Positions 8,206 through 15,740 of a stretch of 23,721 bases of DNA are shown here, in pieces. The notes below the pieces were generated by a model. That model was not told the DNA's origin, did no database searches, and saw nothing but the letters and a program-made list of their open reading frames with translations. Source of the DNA: Syntrophaceae bacterium UBA6078 (GTDB taxonomy: Bacteria; Desulfobacterota; Syntrophia; Syntrophales; UBA2210); the NCBI GenBank assembly GCA_002428735.1, contig DIXO01000065.1, positions 27,782 to 51,502 on the forward strand, written 5' to 3'. A program made the translations under genes and the position numbers. Each line of letters opens with the position of its first letter. The stretch's first letter is position 1.

Positions 8206-8650
8206 ACGGCCGGGGACGGCTCCGGCGGGGATCGGCCAGAGGGGATTTTCCCTCCTGGAGATTATCGTGACCCTTGTCCTCATCGCCACCGTGGGGGCCA
8301 TGATGGTCTCCTTTCTGGGGACGCAGCTCTCCCAGGGGGGCAGGACCGCCGAGTGGATGCGCGACGAGTTCGAACTGTCGACGGTCATGGAAAAGATCAT
8401 CGCCGACTACCGGGAGGAGCTCTCCGGCGAAACCCTGGACCTGGCCGTTTTCATGGCGGCACGGGACACGGCGGACGAGGTGAACGCCCTCTACGGATCG
8501 GAGATCGACGATGTGCAGGTGGCGGCCACGGCCTTCGCGGCCGACCCCGCCCCGTCCGCGGATTTCACCGAGTCGGGGACCGACCCCGCTGTGCGGAAGC
8601 TGACCCTCGGCAAGGGGGGGCAGCGGCTGATCACGATCTTTACGGAATAG
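8177..8650 (+). CDS. PilV/GspI-like minor pseudopilin
   Basis: The 157-residue prepilin has an Arg-rich leader, cleavage site QRG23|F24 and FSLLEIIVTLVLIATVG, with Glu28 at +5. The ATG at 8177 lies nine bases after GGAGGAG and overlaps the end of the preceding gene by 29 bases, indicating coupled translation. The upstream ATG at 8135 would add residues that merely read the neighbouring gene in another frame. The globular part is short and has no recognisable enzymatic motif. By order in the cluster (FimT-, PilX-, then this, then PilW-like) it fills the PilV/GspI position. The exact subclass is uncertain. Confidence 0.8.
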   Translation: MWPSTLRRIRRPGTAPAGIGQRGFSLLEIIVTLVLIATVGAMMVSFLGTQLSQGGRTAEWMRDEFELSTVMEKIIADYREELSGETLDLAVFMAARDTADEVNALYGSEIDDVQVAATAFAADPAPSADFTESGTDPAVRKLTLGKGGQRLITIFTE

Positions 8651-8657
8651 AGACGCC

Positions 8658-9800
8658 ATGGAGAGACGAGCGCACAGAGAGGCGGGATTCACCCTCATCG
8701 AGATCATCGTGGCCCTGTCGCTGACGGCGATACTGGCCACCGCGGCGGGGCTCGGGATCGTCCGGGGGATCGAGGGGTATATCCTGGCAAAGGAGACGGC
8801 GCGCCTGAACCAGAAGGCCCAGCTCGCCATGGAACGGATGCGGCGCGAGATGGTGCAGGCCGCCCGGATGACGACGGCCGCCTCCTCCTCCATCGTCTTC
8901 ACCATCCCCCGGGGGGCGAGCCCCTCCGGCCCCCGGGGGATCGGCCTGTCGGCGGGCGAGGTGAAGATGTCCGTGGGATCGGCCGCCTGGGGGACAGGCG
9001 ACACCCTGGTGGACGGCGTGAACAGTCTCACCCTCACCTATTACAAACAGGACGGCTCGGCGTGGACCATCGCCGACGACTACCGGGAACTCTCCACCAT
9101 CCGGATCGACCTCGCCCTCGATCACTCCATCGGCGGGGCCGCCCCCTTCGTCCTGAGCGCCTACGTGAATCCGCGAAACGCCGGCAACCCCCTCTCCCCT
9201 CCCGCCACGACGACCACCACCACGACGAGCACCACCTCCACCACGACCACGAGCACGACGACCACTACCAGTTCAACTACCACGACGACGAGCACAACCA
9301 GCACCACGACGACAACCACCACGACGACCACGACCCTCCCCCCGCTCCCCTTCTGGGAGTACAACTGCGACACCCTCGACTACGCCACCATCATGGCGGG
9401 GAATCCCTCCTCCACCCGGGAGCTGAACGGCATGACCGGGGGCTCCGTCTCGCTGAGTACGGCCGGATACCTGTCGGGGACATCGGGAGCGAACAACATC
9501 ATCCTCGGCTCTACCTCCAGTTATGCCGTCCTCTACATCGACCGGCCCGTGCGGGTCCGGTTTCATCTGGACTCCAACAGAGACGCTCATGGAAAAGTGA
9601 TCGGCCTCTACGCGAACGGGACCCTCCTCCAGACCTTTACGGCAAGCAGGTACACCACGGCAGCCGACGGATGGAACTGCGACACGGGGACCGTTACGGG
9701 GTATGAAGGGACGGACAACGTGGCGATCCGGCTGCAGCGGCTCTGGTCCAGCGACGGTGATATGTATCTTGATGATCCGAGGGTCGAGTGCGCGTACTGA
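8658..9800 (+). CDS. PilW/GspJ-like pseudopilin fused through a Thr/Ser tract to a C-terminal beta-type domain
   Basis: The 380-residue protein has three parts. Residues 1-182 are a minor pseudopilin: leader MERRAHREAG|FTLIE with Glu15 at +5, a membrane helix to about residue 35, then a PilW/GspJ-like body (LNQKAQLAMERMRREMVQAAR). Residues 184-226 consist only of Thr (36) and Ser (7). Residues 228-380, beginning LPPLPFWEYNCDT, form a beta-rich domain with three cysteines and a repeated NCDT element (YNCDT and WNCDT), ending in DDPRVECAY. It looks like a jelly-roll ligand-binding domain, but I do not recognise a named family. PilW and GspJ are usually about 200-350 residues without such an extension. 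It is last of the operon, seven bases after the PilV-like gene. It could act as a tip adhesin or surface display module. Confidence 0.82.
   Translation: MERRAHREAGFTLIEIIVALSLTAILATAAGLGIVRGIEGYILAKETARLNQKAQLAMERMRREMVQAARMTTAASSSIVFTIPRGASPSGPRGIGLSAGEVKMSVGSAAWGTGDTLVDGVNSLTLTYYKQDGSAWTIADDYRELSTIRIDLALDHSIGGAAPFVLSAYVNPRNAGNPLSPPATTTTTTTSTTSTTTTSTTTTTSSTTTTTSTTSTTTTTTTTTTTLPPLPFWEYNCDTLDYATIMAGNPSSTRELNGMTGGSVSLSTAGYLSGTSGANNIILGSTSSYAVLYIDRPVRVRFHLDSNRDAHGKVIGLYANGTLLQTFTASRYTTAADGWNCDTGTVTGYEGTDNVAIRLQRLWSSDGDMYLDDPRVECAY
9207..9335 (+). repeat. ACN/AGC codon repeat tract encoding 43 consecutive Thr/Ser residues
   Basis: These 129 bases are an imperfect trinucleotide repeat of ACC, ACG, ACT and ACA (Thr) interspersed with AGC/TCC/AGT/TCA-type Ser codons, in frame with the pseudopilin gene. 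Synonymous codons are mixed, so the protein tract is kept while pure DNA repeats are broken up. Length change in multiples of three would alter the linker without breaking the frame. Confidence 0.9.
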
Positions 9801-9815
9801 TCCGCCGGGGGGTCG

Positions 9816-11141
9816 TCAGGTTTTGAGGCTCCGGGAGATCTTCCGGGCGATCCCCCGCACCCGCTCCATGACGTGGCCCTCGTCGATGGTGAGGAGCCGG
9901 CGGTCCTCCATGACGATCCTGCCGTCGATGAGCACCGTCTTCACATCCGCTCCCTTCATGGCGTAGACGATGTGGGAGTGCTCGTCGTAGAGGGGGGTGA
10001 GGTGGGGTTTGTCCAGGTCGATGATGATGACGTCCGCCCGCATCCCTTCCCTGAGCGAGCCGGTTATGTCCCCCATCCCCAGGACCCGCGCGCCGTCGCG
10101 CGTGGCCATGCGGACCACCGTTGGGGCGGGGAGGGCCGTGGGATCGAGCCGTTCCACCTTTCCCAGGAGGGCGGCGGCGGACATGGCGCCGAACAGGTCG
10201 AGGTCGTTGTTACTGGCGCAGCCGTCGGTCCCCAGACCCACGGTGATTCCCTGTTCCAGCATGGCCGCCACGGGGGCGATCCCCGAGGCCAGCTTCATGT
10301 TGCTCTCCGGGTTGTGGACGACCGCGCAGCCGTGGTCGGCAAAGATCCGCATGTCCTCGTCGTCCATGGCGACGCAGTGAAAGGCGATAAAGCGCTCGTC
10401 GAGGCAGCCCATCCGCTCCAGGAACCGGGTCGCCTTCATGCCGAACCGCTCCGCGAGCTGCGCCGCCTCCCCCCTCGTTTCGAGGAGGTGGATGGCGAAG
10501 GGAACGCCGTATTCGTCCGCCAGGGCCTTGGCCTTTCCGATGACCTCGGGGGAACAGGTGTAGAGGGTGTGGGGCTCCACCGCGATACTGACGAGGGGAT
10601 GGCCGGCCCACTTCTCGATCAGCATGCGTGTGCAGGCAAGCCCCTCTTCGGGGGTCTTCGTGCTGGGGGAGGGAAAATCGAAGATCCCCTCGCCCACAAG
10701 ACACCGCATCCCCGCCTCGCCGGCGGCGCGGGCGGTCTCGTCCTCGAAGAGATACATGTCGCAGAAGGTGGTGGTCCCCGACCGGATCATCTCGGCGCAG
10801 GCGAGGACGCTCCCCCAGTAGGCCAGCTCGGGGTCCACGTTTTTTGCCTCGGCGGGGAAGATGTAGTTGTTGAGCCAGTCCATGAGTTCCCGGTCGTCGG
10901 CGAGCCCCCGGAAGCAGGTCATGGCCGCGTGGGTGTGGCCGTTGACGAGGCCGGGCATGACGAGGCACTGCCGGGCGTCGATGGTCGTGCGGCCCGAGAA
11001 GCGCTTCGCCATCTCCTCCGCGCCGCCGACGGCGACAATCGTATTGCCGTTGACGGCAACCGAGCCGTCGTGAATGATGGCATCCTCTTCGTCCGACGTG
11101 AGGACCGTCCCTCCCGCTATGACTGTCTCCACTTCCCGCAT
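9816..11141 (-). CDS. mtaD: 5-methylthioadenosine/S-adenosylhomocysteine deaminase-type amidohydrolase
   Basis: The 441-residue amidohydrolase carries the metal motif NGHTHAAM (His69, His71), HLLET (His218, Glu221), AFHCVAM (His255) and LGTDGCASNND (Asp306). This is the ATZ/TRZ/MtaD pattern. The enzyme deaminates 5'-methylthioadenosine or S-adenosylhomocysteine to the inosyl analogue in the cytoplasm. Length and motif order fit MtaD throughout, although related deaminases of other aminated heterocycles cannot be excluded. The ATG at 11141 has GGGGAGGG six bases upstream. It is monocistronic, convergent with the pseudopilin operon (15-base gap, no obvious terminator between) and divergent from the sigma-54 activator gene. 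It could recycle the products of SAM use, but no functional tie to its neighbours is evident. Confidence 0.85.
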   Translation of the reverse strand: MREVETVIAGGTVLTSDEEDAIIHDGSVAVNGNTIVAVGGAEEMAKRFSGRTTIDARQCLVMPGLVNGHTHAAMTCFRGLADDRELMDWLNNYIFPAEAKNVDPELAYWGSVLACAEMIRSGTTTFCDMYLFEDETARAAGEAGMRCLVGEGIFDFPSPSTKTPEEGLACTRMLIEKWAGHPLVSIAVEPHTLYTCSPEVIGKAKALADEYGVPFAIHLLETRGEAAQLAERFGMKATRFLERMGCLDERFIAFHCVAMDDEDMRIFADHGCAVVHNPESNMKLASGIAPVAAMLEQGITVGLGTDGCASNNDLDLFGAMSAAALLGKVERLDPTALPAPTVVRMATRDGARVLGMGDITGSLREGMRADVIIIDLDKPHLTPLYDEHSHIVYAMKGADVKTVLIDGRIVMEDRRLLTIDEGHVMERVRGIARKISRSLKT

Positions 11142-11355
11142 GGCGCACCCTCCCCGTGATCAGCGCATCACGGCCCTGCTCTTACCACACCGCCGCCGGG
11201 GCCTTCAAGAAGGAAAAGGCGAAGGGGAATCGCTTGACACCGCTTTCCCTCTTCGATAAGCTCCGCATATATCGGCTTTTGTTGATGTCATTGCACGAGA
11301 CACACGGGCACCCATCCGTTCACAGCGGTGCCGGGCCGGAAGGAGGCGACTCTCG
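11142..11355. promoter_or_regulatory. Intergenic region upstream of the sigma-54 activator
   Basis: This 214-base divergent region contains TTGACA (11234-11239) followed after 15 bases by GATAAG (11255-11260). A candidate sigma-70 promoter for the activator gene is plausible but has a weak -10. An AGGAGG ribosome-binding site (11341-11346) precedes the ATG by nine bases. No GG-N10-GC sigma-54 element and no copy of the TGTTGC-N2-GCAACA dyad was seen here, so autoregulation by that site is not supported. Confidence 0.45.
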
Positions 11356-13179
11356 ATGAAGAGGGAAGAAGGGACGGGCGAATCAGGACACAGCCTGCAT
11401 GCAGCACCGGGCCAGTATTTCAACGGGAAGGCGGACGAAACGAGTCAGAGCTATCTCGAAGAACGGCATCAGACCGTCCTTGACAGCATCGAAGAGGGGT
11501 ACGTGGAGGTCGATCTCAGGGGGACCGTCGTCTTCTGCAATGAAGCGTACGGCCGGATCATCGGCCATCCCATGGACGAGCTTCCAGGGTTGAATTATCG
11601 GGAATATATGACCGAAGACGTGGCCGAGACCGTCTTTGCCGCCTACAATACGGTTTACAAGACGGGGGTGCCCAACAAGGGGTTCTGTTATGAGGTGATC
11701 ACAAAGACCGGGGTGAGAAGGACCATAGAGAATTCCATATCGCTGATCAGAGACCCGAAGGGCCGCCAGATCGGGTTCCGGAGCGTGGTGCGCGATATCA
11801 CCGCCCGGAAGGCGGCTGAAGAGGAACTGGAGAGGCACCGCGGCCATCTGCAGGCCATTTTCGAGAGCGTCAAAGACGGGATCATCACCTTCGACTCCCA
11901 TATGGTGCTGGTGGAAGCAAACAAGGCGGCGGAAGACATCTGCGGGCTTACAGCCAAAAAAGATGTAGGCAGGGTCCTCCCTGATTGTCTGACCCGCTGT
12001 GACAGAAACTGTCTCGATGCCATTCAGGAATCACTGCGGAATAAAACCGCGATTATGGAACGCGAGATACAATGCAACCACCGCGACCGGCCCCAGCAGA
12101 GGGCCATTATCACCGGTTCGCGTTTGTTGAGTATGGATAACGAGTTTGTGGGGACCGTTCTTGTGGTGAGGGACATAACCCGGCTGAGCAATCTCGAGCA
12201 GGAACTGCGGGAACGGAATCAGTTCCGGAACATTGTCGGCAAAAGCGGCAAGATGCAGGATCTCTACGGGCTTTTGAACAGTCTGGTGGATATAGATACG
12301 ACGGTCCTGATCACCGGTGAGAGCGGCACGGGGAAATCACTGGTGGCGAATGCCCTTCACTACAGCGGCAATCGAGCCCAGAAACCGATGGTGACGGTGA
12401 ACTGCGCGGCCCTTCCCGAAAGCCTCCTCGAAAGCGAACTCTTCGGCCATGTAAAGGGTTCCTTTACGGGGGCCGTCAAAGACGCCCTGGGCCGTTTTCA
12501 GGCCGCGTCCGGGGGGACCATCCTCCTGGACGAGATCGGGGATATACCGCCCCGGATACAGCTCAAGTTGTTGAGGGTTCTTGAAGAAAGGGAGTTCGAG
12601 CGGGTGGGTGAGTCTGTTCCCATCAAGGCCGATGTCCGTGTCATTACATGCACGAACCGCGATCTGAAAGAAAAGGTACGGCTGGGCGAATTCCGGGAGG
12701 ATCTGTACTATCGTCTCAAGGTTGTGGAGATAAAGATACCCTCTCTCCGGGAGAGGACCGATGATATCCCCTTCCTTGTCGACCATTTTCTGGGCATCTT
12801 CAACAAGAGTTTCGGGAAGAGCATTCAGGGACTCTCCGATGAGGTGATGGAGATATTCATGCGCTATCCCTGGCCCGGCAACATCAGAGAGTTGCGGCAC
12901 AGCATAGAGCACGCCTTTGTCCTCTGCCGCGGTCCGATCATCTGCCCGGACCATTTGCCAGTAGATATGAGAGGGCGCCACGATCCCGTCCAGTCAATGA
13001 ACAGGAGGCTGCCGGTGGAGGAACGGGAAGAGATCCTCACGGTTCTGGACAGGACGTACTGGAACAAGGCCCAGGCCGCGCGCCTTCTCGGCATAGACCG
13101 GAGCACCCTGTATAGAAAAATCCATAAATACCGGCTTTCCAAAACCGAAGGGAATGTGTTGCGTGCAACAGATATGTAG
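11356..13179 (+). CDS. Sigma-54 dependent transcriptional activator: PAS-PAS-AAA+-Fis HTH
   Basis: The 607-residue regulator has two PAS domains (about 40-148 and 160-275), a sigma-54 interaction AAA+ domain (about 293-520) and a Fis-type helix-turn-helix (about 555-592). In the AAA+ domain, Walker A GESGTGKS is at 321-328, the sigma-54 contact loop is GSFTGA (368-373, Ser instead of the usual Ala), Walker B TILLDEI is at 388-394, and YPWPGNIREL is at 504-513. There is no response-regulator receiver domain, so it probably senses a ligand or redox state through PAS. The second PAS has a cysteine cluster (Cys196, 211, 215, 219, 240). The gene ends 194 bases before the acyl-CoA dehydrogenase start, with a sigma-54 promoter between, so it most likely activates that operon. 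Confidence 0.92.
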   Translation: MKREEGTGESGHSLHAAPGQYFNGKADETSQSYLEERHQTVLDSIEEGYVEVDLRGTVVFCNEAYGRIIGHPMDELPGLNYREYMTEDVAETVFAAYNTVYKTGVPNKGFCYEVITKTGVRRTIENSISLIRDPKGRQIGFRSVVRDITARKAAEEELERHRGHLQAIFESVKDGIITFDSHMVLVEANKAAEDICGLTAKKDVGRVLPDCLTRCDRNCLDAIQESLRNKTAIMEREIQCNHRDRPQQRAIITGSRLLSMDNEFVGTVLVVRDITRLSNLEQELRERNQFRNIVGKSGKMQDLYGLLNSLVDIDTTVLITGESGTGKSLVANALHYSGNRAQKPMVTVNCAALPESLLESELFGHVKGSFTGAVKDALGRFQAASGGTILLDEIGDIPPRIQLKLLRVLEEREFERVGESVPIKADVRVITCTNRDLKEKVRLGEFREDLYYRLKVVEIKIPSLRERTDDIPFLVDHFLGIFNKSFGKSIQGLSDEVMEIFMRYPWPGNIRELRHSIEHAFVLCRGPIICPDHLPVDMRGRHDPVQSMNRRLPVEEREEILTVLDRTYWNKAQAARLLGIDRSTLYRKIHKYRLSKTEGNVLRATDM

Positions 13180-13204
13180 CGCAACACTTCTGTTTCATGC
13201 GACA
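13157..13204 (+). promoter_or_regulatory. Candidate upstream activator sites (dyads) for the sigma-54 activator
   Basis: A perfect dyad TGTTGC-GT-GCAACA lies at 13157-13170, overlapping the last codons of the activator gene. A diverged copy with the same geometry, TGTTTC-AT-GCGACA, is at 13191-13204 (11 of 14 bases equal). Between them TGTAGC-GCAACA (13175-13186) has the same half-sites without the two-base spacer. The two 14-mers are centred 34 bases apart and about 132 and 166 bases upstream of the predicted start of transcription. That is a usual distance for enhancer binding by sigma-54 activators. Confidence 0.65.
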
Positions 13205-13302
13205 CAATTTCGCCACCCCTCTGAGAAATATTTTCGGCTTTCCCCCGTTCAACTCCTTTGAATAGTTACGATATCCTCTTTTCCATCCTGTGAAGTTTCC
13301 GG

Positions 13303-13318
13303 TGGTATATGTCTTGCT
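13303..13318 (+). promoter_or_regulatory. Sigma-54 (-24/-12) promoter of the catabolic operon
   Basis: The sequence TGGTATATGTCTTGCT has GG (13304-13305) and GC (13316-13317) exactly ten bases apart with TTGC at the -12 box, matching the consensus TGGYRNRNNNNTTGCW. Transcription is expected to start near 13329, about 45 bases before the ATG at 13374. The sigma-54 activator encoded immediately upstream fits as its activator. Confidence 0.8.
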
Positions 13319-13373
13319 CAAACAGTTTCGGTTACATCACCATGCCGATTGAAGCATGCAGGAGGCTTGTTCT

Positions 13374-15185
13374 ATGGGAGAGAAATTTATCAGTGAGCGG
13401 AATCTCCGGTTTTTGCTCTATGAGGTGTTCGATGCGGTCTCGCTGACCCGGTACCCCTACTACGCGGATCATTCCCGGGAGATGTTCGACATGGTCCTGG
13501 AGACCGCCATGCGGATCGGGAAGGACATGCTGTATCCCACCCTGGGGGAGATGGATAAGAACCCCCCCGAACTCGCCGGCGATCATGTGAAGGTTCACCC
13601 GGTCGTCAGGACCTTCATGAGGGAGTGCGGAGAAGGGGGCTGGATTTCCGCCATTGCCCCCATGGAACGGGGAGGGCAGCAGCTTCCCAGCATCGTGAAT
13701 TTTGTCCCCAATGGTATCTTTGCCGCCGCCAACTATTCGGCAAGCGTCTATCTCCTCCTCACCTCCGAAGCGTCTCATCTGATTGAGTCCTTTGGGTCGG
13801 ATGAATTGAAAGAAACGTTCATCCCCAGGATGTTTTCCGGCGAATGGCAGGGAACCATGGCCCTGACGGAGCCGCAGGCCGGGAGCTCCCTCGCCGATAT
13901 TGCGACGGTGGCGGAGCCCACCGATGAGGGGTACTACAGGATGCGGGGGCAGAAGATATTTATTTCCGGATCGGATCATGACGGTGTGGACAACGTGGTC
14001 AATCTGATGCTCGCGCGAATCAAGGGAGCGCCCGCCGGCGTGCGGGGCATCTCCCTCTTTGTGGTTCCCAAGAAACGGGTCGGCGAGAACGGTGAGTTGG
14101 TGTTCAACGACATCAATGTGACGGGGCTGTACCACAAGCTGGGGTACCGCGGATGCCCCATTAACCAGTTGAGCATGGGAGAAGCGGATGACTGCCGCGG
14201 CTATCTTGTGGGGGAGCCCCATAAGGGACTGGCCTATATGTTCCAGATGATGAACGCGGCACGGCTCGCCATCGGGCTCGGCGCGGCGGCTATCGCCTCG
14301 GCGGCGTATTACGCATCCCTGGAATACTCTCAGGTTCGCCTCCAGGGAAGGCGGATGACGGAAAAAGACCCCGCCACCCCCCAGATTCCCATCATCGAGC
14401 ATGCCGACGTGAAGCGGATGCTCCTGTTCCAGCGGTCCGTCGTGGAGGGATCGCTCTCCCTTATTGCCCAGTGTTACCAGTACAGCGACTTGGCGATCGT
14501 CTCGGAGGGAGATGAGAAGGAACGGTATTCACTCCTGCTGGATCTGTTGACGCCGGTCGCCAAGAGCTATCCTTCCGAGATGAGCATCCTGTCCGTAAGT
14601 CAGGGTCTTCAGATTCTGGGAGGATACGGCTACTGTGATGAATTTCCCCTGGAGCAATACTATCGGGACACAAGGATTCATCCCATACACGAAGGAACGA
14701 CAGGCATTCACGGTACAACGCTGCTCGGGCGGAATGTGACGATGAAAGACGGCCGCGCGCTCCAGTTATTTCTGGAAGAAGTTCAGAAAACCATCGGTGC
14801 GGCAGAGGCACTGGATGAACTCAAGCCCTCTGCCCAAAAACTGCGTGACGCGCTGGAAAAGCTGCAGGGGGTAACCGCTCATCTGCTGGATATTGCGAAA
14901 GAGGGGAACCGTGAAGTCTTTCTTGCCGACGCGACTCTGTATCTCGAGCTGTTCGGGATTATTACCATTGCCTGGCAGTGGCTGCTCCAGGCTGTCCCGG
15001 TGCAGAAGGCCTTGCGAAACACGGACGGTCTCTCGGAAACGGATGTCGCTTTCTACCATGGCAAGATGTACACGTTCCGATACTTCTTCGGCTATGAGCT
15101 TCCCAAGGCGGATGGATTGATACGGCGTCTGATGGAAACGGACGGCCTGACGGTGGAGATGAAGGCGGCGTATTTTTCGGACTGA
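13374..15185 (+). CDS. Large (about 600-residue) acyl-CoA dehydrogenase
   Basis: The 603-residue flavoenzyme oxidises an acyl-CoA to the enoyl-CoA, passing electrons to an ETF-like acceptor not encoded here. The FAD/substrate motif MALTEPQAGSSL is at 162-172 and GGYGYCDEFPLEQYYRD is at 416-432. HEGTTGIH (439-446) holds the likely catalytic Glu440, the position used by the long AidB/DmdC-type subgroup. About 150 residues follow the core and correspond to the extra C-terminal helical domain of that subgroup; ordinary short-chain enzymes have about 380 residues. The ATG at 13374 (MGEKFIS) is eight bases after AGGAGG, and the upstream ATG at 13356 has no site of its own. It is the first gene behind the sigma-54 promoter. 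The substrate cannot be told from sequence. Confidence 0.88.
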   Translation: MGEKFISERNLRFLLYEVFDAVSLTRYPYYADHSREMFDMVLETAMRIGKDMLYPTLGEMDKNPPELAGDHVKVHPVVRTFMRECGEGGWISAIAPMERGGQQLPSIVNFVPNGIFAAANYSASVYLLLTSEASHLIESFGSDELKETFIPRMFSGEWQGTMALTEPQAGSSLADIATVAEPTDEGYYRMRGQKIFISGSDHDGVDNVVNLMLARIKGAPAGVRGISLFVVPKKRVGENGELVFNDINVTGLYHKLGYRGCPINQLSMGEADDCRGYLVGEPHKGLAYMFQMMNAARLAIGLGAAAIASAAYYASLEYSQVRLQGRRMTEKDPATPQIPIIEHADVKRMLLFQRSVVEGSLSLIAQCYQYSDLAIVSEGDEKERYSLLLDLLTPVAKSYPSEMSILSVSQGLQILGGYGYCDEFPLEQYYRDTRIHPIHEGTTGIHGTTLLGRNVTMKDGRALQLFLEEVQKTIGAAEALDELKPSAQKLRDALEKLQGVTAHLLDIAKEGNREVFLADATLYLELFGIITIAWQWLLQAVPVQKALRNTDGLSETDVAFYHGKMYTFRYFFGYELPKADGLIRRLMETDGLTVEMKAAYFSD

Positions 15186-15230
15186 CATCCCGGATAGAGA
15201 ATCATTGCGTGAGAATGGGAGGCGTGGCGC

Positions 15231-15740
15231 ATGAATGATGATATCCTGCAGCAGGCATTTGATGGTGGATTCGCATTTGAGAAGAAGTACCACGGATGCG
15301 CGCAATGCGTGATCGGCCCCGTATACGATCTGTTCCCGGAGCTGTACAATGAGGATATCTTCCGTTCGGCCAGCGCCCTGGTAGCTGGAACCGGTTTGAG
15401 CACCCACGGGCAGTGTGGGGCCCTCTCCGGGGCGGTTATGATCATCGGACAGCTCTGTGGCCGTGAGCTGGGCAACCTGGAAGATCCCGGCGGAACACGG
15501 TTTCGGGCACACAAACTGGCGGAAAAGATGGTGCAGAGATTTCTCCAGGAATATGGGGCGGTGGTGTGCGGGGAAATCCAGACGAAGCTCATGGGCAGAT
15601 CCTTTTACCTGTTCGATCCCGAACAGTTTCAGGCCTTTGAAAAAGCGGGAGGCCATAATGACAAATGCCCGTCAGTGGTGGGCAATGCCACTCGCTGGGT
15701 TGTGGACATTATTCTCGCTATGAAGAAAGCGAAAAAATAA
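15231..15740 (+). CDS. C_GCAxxG_C_C family (putative redox) protein
   Basis: The 169-residue protein has six cysteines at 23, 26, 62, 76, 113 and 146. Its pattern matches the C_GCAxxG_C_C family: HGCAQCV near the N-terminus, QCGALSGAVM (61-70) as the core motif, then single cysteines towards the C-terminus, the last in HNDKCPSVVG. The family is thought to be redox active or metal binding, but no biochemical role is established. A good site GGGAGG precedes the ATG by eight bases. It lies 45 bases after the acyl-CoA dehydrogenase and shares its operon, so a role in electron transfer or in thiol/CoA chemistry of that pathway is possible (inference only). Confidence 0.82.
   Translation: MNDDILQQAFDGGFAFEKKYHGCAQCVIGPVYDLFPELYNEDIFRSASALVAGTGLSTHGQCGALSGAVMIIGQLCGRELGNLEDPGGTRFRAHKLAEKMVQRFLQEYGAVVCGEIQTKLMGRSFYLFDPEQFQAFEKAGGHNDKCPSVVGNATRWVVDIILAMKKAKK

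Noticed and set aside
6850..8400. 516-codon minus-strand frame over the pseudopilin genes
   Set aside because: Overlaps three prepilin genes with clear signal and helix motifs; composition is that of a shadow frame.
9207..9335. CRISPR-like or tandem repeat array
   Set aside because: The repetition is at codon level inside a gene, without spacers or a conserved repeat unit.
9161..9373. Poly-Val minus-strand frame
   Set aside because: It is the reverse complement of the Thr/Ser repeat (ACN read as NGT) and not a membrane protein gene.
9801..9815. Terminator between the convergent pseudopilin and mtaD-like genes
   Set aside because: The 15-base gap has no hairpin with a T-run.
9873..11159. 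428-codon frame antisense to the mtaD-like gene
   Set aside because: Shadow of a gene with full amidohydrolase motifs on the minus strand.
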